From positions 1 through 29,156 of the IMG/VR virus record IMGVR_UViG_3300020435_000218: a DNA stretch of 29,156 nt. One strand, written 5' to 3'. The DNA comes from a virus. This document shows positions 16,103-24,280 of this stretch, piece by piece. Each line of letters begins with the position of its first letter. The stretch's first letter is position 1. The notes under the pieces were generated by a model, which had not been told where the DNA came from, did no database searches, and worked only from the letters and a program-made list of their open reading frames with translations. Both the position numbers and the translations under genes were made by a program.

Positions 16103-19100
16103 GTGCCCGAAATCAAAGATAAAAAAGATGTATCTGTTTTATTAGAAACTCAATTACCAGAGTTTATCAGCGACAAACATCCTAAATTCAAAAAATTCAT
16201 AGAAAAATACTATGAATTTATGGAATCCCACCAACTTTATTTTGGTTCTACATTTAGATTTGATGAAGATAAGATAGTAAATGAATCAGATGGTACAAGC
16301 TATATTTTACGAGAAGAAGGTGAAGCCTGTGGAATACAATTAGAATCAGAACGTGACACAGCCGGTAATGCAAATCTCATGTTCACACTTGGAGAAACCC
16401 TTACGGGTGAGACAAGTGGATCAACCGCAGTTGTTACTGGTACAAAAGGTAATACTATTGCCTTTATAAAATCTACCAGTAGAGCCATGTTTGATTATGG
16501 AGAAAAGGTTACAGGTAGTATATCCCGCTCGTATGGTACTTTAGCAAATGGTATTGTAGATGGAACCTTCCCAGAAGGATCAGTAGAATCCTATCGTTCA
16601 AGAGCTCCCGCCGCCGCAATAAGAGAATTAGAGCAATCACAAGATATTGATACTACATGTAGTGGTCTTATTGATGATGCATGGAAAAAAGAATTTTATA
16701 CAAATGTTCCAAAGACAACGCAAGCTGATAGACGACAACTTCTTAAAAGAATGATTCAAGTTTATCGATCAAAGGGTAACGAAGCTTCTTTTGGTTGGTT
16801 ATTTAGAACTATCTTTGACAAAGAAGATATAGAATTTTATTATCCCAAAACAGACATGTTAAAAATGTCTGATGGAAGATGGGCACTTGATAAGTCAATT
16901 AAAATTGTAACATCCGGCGCGAATAATATTACTTTATTTACTGGCAGAAAAATCACAGGACAACTTTCTAAGTGTACAGCAATTGTCGAAAGTCAACTTA
17001 CTGAATTTGCCGGAGCTCTTGAAGTTACTGAATTAACCCTATCGGATGTTGTTCAGGGTGTAGTTGATGATGAATTATTTTTCTTTAAACCTAATGAACT
17101 TATTACCTCTGAAACTGATATAGATGGATTGTATGCAGAAGCAGTCACATCGGGGATTTTACAAACTGTTACTGTAGATGTTGGTGGAACCAATTATATT
17201 GTTGGTGATGAAATTCATGTTACTGGTGGTGGAGGCCAAGGCGCCCGCGCAAGAGTAGCATCGATTTTAGATTCTGTTGTTGAAGGTATTAATGTTATAG
17301 ATTCTGGAGATGGATATGCCGTAGGAGATGTGATTGATTTTATTAATGATGGAACCGGTGGAAGCGGTGCTGCAGGACAAATTCAAACAATTATTTCTAC
17401 AGGCGCAATATTAAGAAATACAGATCTTATATCTGCCTTTGCTTCAAAACTATTGTCATCCGCCGATTATGTAAATACATTTTCTGAACATAATGCTAAC
17501 ACTCATTTGTATGGTAATTCTTCTCTAATATTTTCTGCAGGAATTAAATCTGTTTCTGCCAAACTTTATAATAGTCAAGGTGCTTATGATGCTACACAAC
17601 ATATCCTTGCCGGAGATAGAATTGCGAAACAAGTAAGTGTAAACACATCAGGTGTAACCCTTACACAATCAGTAAAAACTGTTACTCTTTCTACAGGCCT
17701 CTCTGAGAATGAAAAAATAGATATTGTTGGTGGTAAGCTTACTTATGCAAATGCTAATACTACTCTTATTACTGGATTTTCTGCTAATAATGTCTTACTG
17801 GTTAGGGATGAACATACAATTGGAGCAGGTCAAACCTTCAGCGTTGATTATGCAAGTAATACTTATTGGGGTACAGTTATTAGTGCCAATACTACCGCAT
17901 TTTTATATTCTGTTGGTTCTTATTATCGAGATTCAGATATAGACGCCTTGACTGTACAGAATTTTGTTAATGATGATAATATCATAGTATATGATTCTAA
18001 ATTTACTAAGTTGGGGGCCGCGGCTGACGCGTCAAGGGATGATTCACATAATATGCATAACGGTGTTACCTTTCAAGTTGGTAATACTCCTGCCGCTGTA
18101 ACAACTAATACCTTTACTATGGTCGATGCTCATGGAGCATTGCCTGATTTAGAGTTAGTTTGTAATGGTGCTCTTAATATGACTTCAGTTAATGTTGGAG
18201 CAATCGATGCATTTGTTCTAACATCAGGTGGTGGAAAATATGAAACATCACCCCCTGTTTCTGTTGCTAATAGTTATACTCCAACTTTAGGAAATGCATT
18301 GGATGTAACAGGTGCACCTAATGCCTTACTTAATTTAAATTTACATTCATTTACTTCAGGAACAATTGAACAAGATGGTAATGTAGTTACCTTAACTAGT
18401 GATGACTCTATAGTATTTCCGGACGCTAATTCTGGAGTACTTACACTTACATACGCAAATGGAGCAACAGATGAAATAACTGAAGTTACTAATTCTAGTG
18501 TTATTAGAGTAACTTCAGAGAAACTTTTTGGGGTTGGTACAGGAGATAATCCCGATAAAGAAACCTTTTCTCTTTCTTATATGGCTCTTGCGAATAATAT
18601 CGCACCCAATAGTTTACTCTATAATGATGATTATTCCGCCAGAGGAAGAGTTCTTGATTTTATAGACAATCCTACTTTACCCACACAAAATCCATATATT
18701 GCTAATGGTAATACGACCATTAGAGTGGATATGTTAACCACTCAAGATTTTGGTGGTGTTATAGAACACATATTATTAGAAGGAAAAGATTTTCATAAGG
18801 ATGTTTATAGCCATCAAAAACTTTTACTTGAACATCCAACAATTGGATCGCAACACGGTGGGGGAGGAATATTTTTAACAGAAGATTGTGTTGAATTTTT
18901 AGTAATGGAAGATGATGATCTCATTTGTAATGAATCAGATGAGTCAAGATTTTATTCAGAAGTTACTACGGGTGACCGTGTTACTGCATATAGCAATGGT
19001 ACTACCACATATACCACAGGAACTATTGCTCAATCGGGGACTACAGTTACAGGAGTAGGTACTATATTTCCAAATGATTTTGTTCGTGGAACTATTACCT

Positions 19101-22100
19101 ATTCAGGGGATGATGATACAACTTCAATAATTACAGGATATACTAATGCTACATCATTCACAGTTGAAGATTCTAAGACAGTATCAGCGGGTAACACATA
19201 TTCAATTACTTATAATCCTGTTAGAACGTGGGGAATAAATCGTGAAATTACACTAGCAGCTGGTGGTACAGGAAATAGAACGGTTACTGTAACAGAAGAA
19301 GCACACTATTTGAGGTCAGGTGATAAGGTTAAGATTACTGGATCTGGAACTGAGATTTTTAATGGTATATATCCAATTACTGTTGCGAACAATACTACTT
19401 ACACTTATACTTTACCAGAAGATACGGGAGTAACTTCACCTTCAGGTGAAATTAGATCGAGGCCGGTTTCATCAGTATGGCTCTCCACATCTAATGCAGT
19501 TTCAATGGATACCTCACCAAAAGGTAATAATGCTATAATTGAAGTTTCAGCTATTGCGATTGGTGCAATTCAATCCGCAGAAGTTTATGATTTTGGTGCA
19601 GGATATTCTTCTGTTCCAGCACTTTCAACTACTTCTGGTGATCAGAATGCCGAACTTACCGCAGGACTTGGTGCTTATGCAACATATCCTGGATATTACA
19701 CCGCCACACAAGGATTGCTTAGTGGTGTACCGAAGCTTCAGGATAATAAGTATTATCAAAATTTCTCTTATGTTCTAAAAACCGATTTTGATGTAAACGA
19801 TTTTCGTAATTCAGTAAAAAGATTGATCCACCCATCCGGCCTAATAATGTTTGGTGAATTGGCCATACGTACTAAGGTTTCAGCACAAATGTTTGATGCT
19901 GCTACTAATAATGTTGATGATATAGGAACTATTGTACAAGAAGGGCTGGATAATTATGGAAAAAAATATCATACTATTGTTCTAACTCAAAATGCAGCAA
20001 CCGCAAATGCTCAATATCGGTCTACGAATACTCAACCTGAATTTGAAATTTATACTGCGAGACATCCGTGGCAAGCAATGGATGCCAGACTTGAGACAGC
20101 CGATGAACAAAATCTACAGTTAGAAGACTTTAGAGATATCACATCTATAGTACGAAGCAATTCCACAATGTATGTGGTTACAGAATATTTACATGGATTA
20201 GAAGCCGGTGATACGATTAAAATTTCTGGAGATGAATCCGGTCAACAATTCAACAACAAATATACTGTTACAACATCGCCTACTACAAACACATATACTG
20301 TTACTCCATCACCGGATCATGGTGGCGATGTTGATCAAAACATGTATGATGGATATCTTTATGTTCAATTAGAAGATTTTGATACCGGTAATAATGTTCT
20401 TATGGAAGATGGTAATGAGTTGTTGATGGAACCTTCAGCTTATTTGAAATCTGAAATAACAGCATTTGCAGATGTTTTCCGTGCAGACGCAACAAATTGG
20501 GATTCACCCTTTGCCGGTAATCTTCAAAATGAAGATGATACTGAGATTTTACTTGAACGTGGAGGATCTTATCTCTATCCATCAATTCAATTTCCTGAAG
20601 CAGAGTCAGGAGTTATATCCATTGATGTGAGTTTCAATAGTGATGTTCTCCTTGAAGATGATAATGGAACTTATGGATGGGGATACCTCTTAGATGAAAA
20701 TTCCGGAGCATTAGGTACAGGGCCACAAAGATTTATTTCTCTTGAAGAAGATACACAAGGACCGGATCATCAATATGAAAGTATTCCGATTGTAGATACC
20801 CATGTAATGGAGACTTGGTTTAATTCTGCAAGAGATCATTTAATTTCTGAAAACGGCATAGATCGTTTCATGCATGAAGATGAAGGATTATTGACATTAG
20901 ATACTATACCAATTACTTATGATGCTTCCTTTACCAAACATATTAGAAACTTTGCACACTATAATTGTATTGTAGCAGAGGATGGTTCACCATTAATCAA
21001 TGAAGAAAGTATCGGGCCAATTGGAAGTAATACCTATTTTACAGTAGAAGATGAATATGGCCTACGACAAAATAAACGTACAGATTTAGAATTTGATCTT
21101 GTTGAGTCACTTAATTGGCATCTCTTAATGGAAGATGAAAATCATTTTGCTCAAGAAGTAGATGAAACACGATTCCTTACAGAAGAAAGCATTGTAAAAG
21201 TTTCTACACGCGAAATAAAGCCTCACCTTTATGATACAATGGGATATCATGTAAGGATGGAAAATGAGGATTATCTTGAACATGAAGATGGAACGCTGGC
21301 GATTATAGAAGCTAATCAAGTAGGGGTAGACTACCAAAGAATAGAATATAATCTTTATGAAACAATCTACTGGCACATAATGCAAGAAGATGGTGTAACA
21401 CACACCAGTCTTGAAGATGGTACACGTTTAACTACAGAAGATTTTAATTTAAAAGCAACTTCTTTATTACAACCACCAGTAAAAAACATATATGGTGTGG
21501 ACACTATGGGGTGGCATATAGAATTGGAAGATGCATCACTCCTTGCGACCCTTTCTAGAGTTGATATTACAGTAACCGCAGGTGGCTCCGGCCCCGCTTT
21601 TATATTTGATGGTACAGAGGCCGCTGTTCTTACACTTACAGGGCAAAGAACATATCGTTTTATTATGGAACATTCTTCATTGCGTCCCTCAGAGACAGAG
21701 GCAGATTGGCATCCCTTAAGATTTTCCAAAACACAAGATGGTGAATGGGGTCCGTCAGGAGACATGTCAGACGGTGGTGAAGATTATACAGAGGGAGTTA
21801 CAGTAAATGGTGAGCCAGGAGTATCAGGATCTTATGTTGAATTTACACCAACCAATCTAACTCAACTAGTTTATTATTTTTGTGATAGCCATAGTGGCAT
21901 GGGAGCAGAATTACATATTGTCGCTCAAGATGTTAGCACACAATATCTTGCAATGGAAGACTTTCATAAAGATTTGGGTCAAGTCAATCTTTCAAGAATT
22001 CTTCAAGACATTCCTGAAAATAAAGCTCCTGATATTACCAAACGTTATGTTACAGAAGAAGCACCAAGTGATATGCAAAGGTGGACACCAGCAAACCATG

Positions 22101-24199
22101 AATTAGATTATATTGAAACTTGGCAAGATACAGTTGTTACAAGAACTTTTGGTATGCAACCCTTTAGACCACATTATGTTTCAAACTGGGCTGACGCGGA
22201 ATTATCTTTTGTTGATGAGAAATTTACACAAGAGGATGATTCAGGAGTAATACTATTAGAACATCCTGTAACAAATCAAAATTACTTGCTTGCGGAAGAT
22301 TTTCCTGAATTGAATCAAGATGTACTAAACCTTCAAAGAGAACTTTTGGATGGAATATTATTAGAAGATTCTTTACAGACTTTAGGTACTATTGATGGTA
22401 GACAATATGATTATATTCAACTTGAAGAAATGGTAGAACATCAAGTAATAAGCCTTGAAGATATTGTTCCAGCTTTTGGAAATAACCCTGGCGATCTATA
22501 TTCACTTAATGGAATTCGTCAAGCGCCGATTACTATGGAACGTTTTCAAATTACTAGATTTGATATGAGTCATTCTACAGTTATAGAACATCCAATAGCA
22601 CTTTCAACTACAGAAGATGGTACTCATGGCGGTGGTGTGGAATTTACATCCGGAATGACTGCTGATCGAGTGACATACAACGTAAAAAGTCTTGAAGATA
22701 TTGTTCCACCTTTTGGAAATAACCCTGGCGATTTATTTGATGTTGATGGAGTCCAGAAACCAGAGATTAATTTTTCGAATCGAAACCAAGCTCTTAGAAT
22801 TGAAGTAAGTGATGCAACAATGTCGGAACATCCAGTAGCACTTTCAACAACAAGTGATGGTACTCATAATAGTGGTGTAGCATATACGGCCGGACAGGTT
22901 TCAGCTAATAGTACGTTTATAGTAGAAAGTCTTGAAGATATAACTGATCCTTTTGGAAACAATCCTGGGGACCTGTATGCAGTTGGACTACAAGGATCAG
23001 CTCTAACTCAGCAACCAACATTGATTTTTCCTAATCGACTAGGAGTAATAAGATTTGATACAAGCGATTCCACATTGAGTGAACATCCATTTAGACTTTC
23101 AACAACAAGTGATGGTACTCATAATGGTGGTGTGGAATACACAACCGGAAAAACTATTGTTGGTACGCCAGGACAGAATGGATCTTATACCGATTATGTA
23201 TTGAGTAGAACTACACCAAATACATTATATTATTATTGTCATACTCATGAAGGAATGGGAAATTCAATTACAGTTGCACAAACATCGTATTATGAATGGA
23301 AATTTGATATTAATACACCGAATACATTATATTATTATTGTACCTCTCATGAAGGAATGGGAAATCAAATTAATATTGCAGAAGAATTGTATGCAGAATA
23401 CTATCTTGGAGGAGACGCGCCAGATCTATTATATTATTATTGCGAAATGCATGAAGGAATGGGGAATAAAATTAATGTTGTTGATAGGTCAGGAAATAAG
23501 AGAGCATTACTAGAAACAGCCAAACCAGTTGCAGAAGGTTATGGTGTAGAATATACTCCAACTCAAGCTTGGTCTGTTCTTCCTGCATATCGATATAGTA
23601 GAATATTAACGAGAATGAAGGGCACAATTTCTTTCTCACACATGGGAACTACTGGAACTGGATCTGGAAGTGAATTTACTGAACAACTTAGGGTTGGAGA
23701 AGAATTTCAAACATTAGATGAAAATATTATAGATGAAGATTCTGGTGGAGGTATATTATTAGAAACTGATGAAAGAATAGAAGCCGAAGAAATTCGAATT
23801 ATTCATGTACAAAATGAAGACCTTGCTCAAGATTTATTGGGATGTCAAATTAGAAATTTTCGATGGTTAATAACCACAGAAGATACAACAGTTGCCGCGC
23901 ATGGTACTCATGCCGGGGTCACCGGAGAGTATTCAGCATTCGATACTTCTGCGGAAAGTTTTTGGATTACTACTGATGCAACTAACCAAGCTCTTATAGT
24001 TGGTTTAAATCATGAAGTTGGGGTCCTTGAACAAGAAACTCCCGATTGGGAAAATATTAATATGCTTTGGGAAGACGGGTCAAAAATGACAGTTATAGAT
24101 GCACAAGCCTTTATTGTGAAGACTATTACTAATGATCTTGAACTTGAAGTAACTAGAAAACATATTGGTGGTACTGATAACGTAACCTACCAATTGTAA
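16103..24199 (+). CDS. Giant baseplate-associated structural protein (2698 aa) in the gp7 position, with cupredoxin-like repeats
   Basis: A 2698-residue protein starting at a GTG three bases after gp6. Residues 1-45 form a helix (PKFKKFIEKYYEFMESHQ). Residues 185-265 are a helical domain (ADRRQLLKRMIQVYRSKGNE, ASFGWLFRTIFDKEDIEFYY) followed by SDGRW, a type I associate with the protein after gp6 in marine T4-like phages. Residues about 355-430 repeat a GGxxYxVGD pattern. The middle is beta-rich modules. Residues 1620-1810 hold five degenerate YH/WHxxxED repeats. Residues 1818-1940 are a cupredoxin-like domain (H1870, C1927, H1930, M1933). Residues 2117-2460 hold separated and joined halves of such domains. 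In T4 this slot is gp7 (1032 residues, wedge initiator), and by synteny it may play that role; no sequence likeness to T4 gp7 is visible. The reading frame has no break, so it is one gene. Confidence 0.88.
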   Translation: MPEIKDKKDVSVLLETQLPEFISDKHPKFKKFIEKYYEFMESHQLYFGSTFRFDEDKIVNESDGTSYILREEGEACGIQLESERDTAGNANLMFTLGETLTGETSGSTAVVTGTKGNTIAFIKSTSRAMFDYGEKVTGSISRSYGTLANGIVDGTFPEGSVESYRSRAPAAAIRELEQSQDIDTTCSGLIDDAWKKEFYTNVPKTTQADRRQLLKRMIQVYRSKGNEASFGWLFRTIFDKEDIEFYYPKTDMLKMSDGRWALDKSIKIVTSGANNITLFTGRKITGQLSKCTAIVESQLTEFAGALEVTELTLSDVVQGVVDDELFFFKPNELITSETDIDGLYAEAVTSGILQTVTVDVGGTNYIVGDEIHVTGGGGQGARARVASILDSVVEGINVIDSGDGYAVGDVIDFINDGTGGSGAAGQIQTIISTGAILRNTDLISAFASKLLSSADYVNTFSEHNANTHLYGNSSLIFSAGIKSVSAKLYNSQGAYDATQHILAGDRIAKQVSVNTSGVTLTQSVKTVTLSTGLSENEKIDIVGGKLTYANANTTLITGFSANNVLLVRDEHTIGAGQTFSVDYASNTYWGTVISANTTAFLYSVGSYYRDSDIDALTVQNFVNDDNIIVYDSKFTKLGAAADASRDDSHNMHNGVTFQVGNTPAAVTTNTFTMVDAHGALPDLELVCNGALNMTSVNVGAIDAFVLTSGGGKYETSPPVSVANSYTPTLGNALDVTGAPNALLNLNLHSFTSGTIEQDGNVVTLTSDDSIVFPDANSGVLTLTYANGATDEITEVTNSSVIRVTSEKLFGVGTGDNPDKETFSLSYMALANNIAPNSLLYNDDYSARGRVLDFIDNPTLPTQNPYIANGNTTIRVDMLTTQDFGGVIEHILLEGKDFHKDVYSHQKLLLEHPTIGSQHGGGGIFLTEDCVEFLVMEDDDLICNESDESRFYSEVTTGDRVTAYSNGTTTYTTGTIAQSGTTVTGVGTIFPNDFVRGTITYSGDDDTTSIITGYTNATSFTVEDSKTVSAGNTYSITYNPVRTWGINREITLAAGGTGNRTVTVTEEAHYLRSGDKVKITGSGTEIFNGIYPITVANNTTYTYTLPEDTGVTSPSGEIRSRPVSSVWLSTSNAVSMDTSPKGNNAIIEVSAIAIGAIQSAEVYDFGAGYSSVPALSTTSGDQNAELTAGLGAYATYPGYYTATQGLLSGVPKLQDNKYYQNFSYVLKTDFDVNDFRNSVKRLIHPSGLIMFGELAIRTKVSAQMFDAATNNVDDIGTIVQEGLDNYGKKYHTIVLTQNAATANAQYRSTNTQPEFEIYTARHPWQAMDARLETADEQNLQLEDFRDITSIVRSNSTMYVVTEYLHGLEAGDTIKISGDESGQQFNNKYTVTTSPTTNTYTVTPSPDHGGDVDQNMYDGYLYVQLEDFDTGNNVLMEDGNELLMEPSAYLKSEITAFADVFRADATNWDSPFAGNLQNEDDTEILLERGGSYLYPSIQFPEAESGVISIDVSFNSDVLLEDDNGTYGWGYLLDENSGALGTGPQRFISLEEDTQGPDHQYESIPIVDTHVMETWFNSARDHLISENGIDRFMHEDEGLLTLDTIPITYDASFTKHIRNFAHYNCIVAEDGSPLINEESIGPIGSNTYFTVEDEYGLRQNKRTDLEFDLVESLNWHLLMEDENHFAQEVDETRFLTEESIVKVSTREIKPHLYDTMGYHVRMENEDYLEHEDGTLAIIEANQVGVDYQRIEYNLYETIYWHIMQEDGVTHTSLEDGTRLTTEDFNLKATSLLQPPVKNIYGVDTMGWHIELEDASLLATLSRVDITVTAGGSGPAFIFDGTEAAVLTLTGQRTYRFIMEHSSLRPSETEADWHPLRFSKTQDGEWGPSGDMSDGGEDYTEGVTVNGEPGVSGSYVEFTPTNLTQLVYYFCDSHSGMGAELHIVAQDVSTQYLAMEDFHKDLGQVNLSRILQDIPENKAPDITKRYVTEEAPSDMQRWTPANHELDYIETWQDTVVTRTFGMQPFRPHYVSNWADAELSFVDEKFTQEDDSGVILLEHPVTNQNYLLAEDFPELNQDVLNLQRELLDGILLEDSLQTLGTIDGRQYDYIQLEEMVEHQVISLEDIVPAFGNNPGDLYSLNGIRQAPITMERFQITRFDMSHSTVIEHPIALSTTEDGTHGGGVEFTSGMTADRVTYNVKSLEDIVPPFGNNPGDLFDVDGVQKPEINFSNRNQALRIEVSDATMSEHPVALSTTSDGTHNSGVAYTAGQVSANSTFIVESLEDITDPFGNNPGDLYAVGLQGSALTQQPTLIFPNRLGVIRFDTSDSTLSEHPFRLSTTSDGTHNGGVEYTTGKTIVGTPGQNGSYTDYVLSRTTPNTLYYYCHTHEGMGNSITVAQTSYYEWKFDINTPNTLYYYCTSHEGMGNQINIAEELYAEYYLGGDAPDLLYYYCEMHEGMGNKINVVDRSGNKRALLETAKPVAEGYGVEYTPTQAWSVLPAYRYSRILTRMKGTISFSHMGTTGTGSGSEFTEQLRVGEEFQTLDENIIDEDSGGGILLETDERIEAEEIRIIHVQNEDLAQDLLGCQIRNFRWLITTEDTTVAAHGTHAGVTGEYSAFDTSAESFWITTDATNQALIVGLNHEVGVLEQETPDWENINMLWEDGSKMTVIDAQAFIVKTITNDLELEVTRKHIGGTDNVTYQL
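20960..21520 (+). repeat. Degenerate ~45-residue repeats (WHxxxED...EDGTxLxTE) in the giant protein
   Basis: Five related units begin at residues 1620 (YNCIVAEDGSPLINEES), 1672 (WHLLMEDENHFAQEVDETRF), 1715 (YHVRMENEDYLEHEDGTL), 1757 (WHIMQEDGVTHTSLEDGTRL) and 1804 (WHIELEDASLL). Spacings are 52, 43, 42 and 47 residues. Each starts with an aromatic residue, usually followed by His, then an ED pair, then a second acidic block with Leu. The copies are diverged at DNA level, so the array is old. Confidence 0.65.
21554..21922 (+). other. Cupredoxin-like domain A inside the giant protein
   Basis: Residues 1818-1940 run SRVDITVTAGG, AFIFDG, LTLTGQRTYRFIMEHSS, WHPLRFS (H1870), a glycine-rich loop, GSYVEFTPTN and VYYFCDSHSGMGAELHIV (C1927, H1930, M1933). 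The His upstream and the Cys-x2-His-x2-Met loop between the last two strands match the type 1 copper ligand set with the spacing of amicyanin. Copper binding is inferred from ligand pattern only. Confidence 0.6.
22451..23212 (+). repeat. Three tandem ~80-residue repeats (SLEDI..FGNNPGDL plus cupredoxin front half)
   Basis: Units start at 22451, 22688 and 22928 (237- and 240-base periods; the third is longer and runs into a complete domain). Each opens SLEDI and FGNNPGDL and continues with a front-half cupredoxin-like segment containing EHPxxLSTTxDGTH (H2163, H2243, H2328). The first two units stop after a short strand and lack the Cys-x2-His-x2-Met loop; the third proceeds to it. Nucleotide identity is high in the first 45 bases of each unit, suggesting recent duplication. 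Confidence 0.8.
23213..23480 (+). repeat. Three 102-base tandem repeats of the cupredoxin back half (YYYCxxHEGMGN)
   Basis: Units start at 23213, 23315 and 23417, exactly 34 codons apart. Each encodes LYYYC-x2-HEGMGN-x-I-x-V/I with the Cys/His/Met triads C2379/H2382/M2385, C2413/H2416/M2419 and C2447/H2450/M2453. Only the first is attached to a front half; the second and third are preceded by short strands (YYEWKFDI; YAEYYLGG) in place of one. Confidence 0.85.
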
Positions 24200-24211
24200 A
24201 TTAAAAAAAGA

Positions 24212-24219
24212 TATAAATA
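24212..24219 (+). promoter_or_regulatory. T4-type late promoter box before gp8
   Basis: An exact TATAAATA lies 69 bases before the gp8 start, in the longest intergenic gap of the window (24200-24280). It would start a transcript about where the hairpin at 24223-24238 begins, so the gp8 leader could carry a 5' hairpin. Confidence 0.65.
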
Positions 24220-24222
24220 TAA

Positions 24223-24245
24223 CAATGAGGAATCATTGATTTTTT
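24223..24245 (+). terminator. Short hairpin with GNRA loop and T-run between the giant gene and gp8
   Basis: CAATGA (24223-24228) pairs with TCATTG (24233-24238) across the loop GGAA, followed one base later by six T (24240-24245). The layout is that of a weak factor-independent terminator for the long upstream gene. The stem is only six pairs and AT-rich, so termination would be partial; because it lies at the expected start of the gp8 transcript it might instead be a 5' stabilising hairpin. Confidence 0.45.
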
Positions 24246-24280
24246 AACTAATCTATACAATTTTATGGAGGATAAACAAA

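Noticed and set aside
21367-21765. Minus-strand frame of 132 codons inside the giant gene
   Set aside because: It lies fully within the coding repeats and cupredoxin-like domain A on the opposite strand, with no family likeness and no regulatory signals.
22451-23480. CRISPR-like or other DNA repeat array
   Set aside because: Repeats keep codon phase, diverge mostly at linkers, and encode a continuous protein; unit lengths of 237-240 and 102 bases without unique spacers do not fit a CRISPR array.
22451-23480. Diversity-generating retroelement variable region
   Set aside because: No template repeat or reverse transcriptase is visible, and differences among copies are not concentrated at adenines.
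16103-24199. Giant frame as several merged genes or an assembly artefact
   Set aside because: There is no internal stop, no internal strong ribosome site with a family-like start was noticed, and the repeats are diverged enough to be genuine; the exact 102-base array is the only part where copy number might be misassembled.
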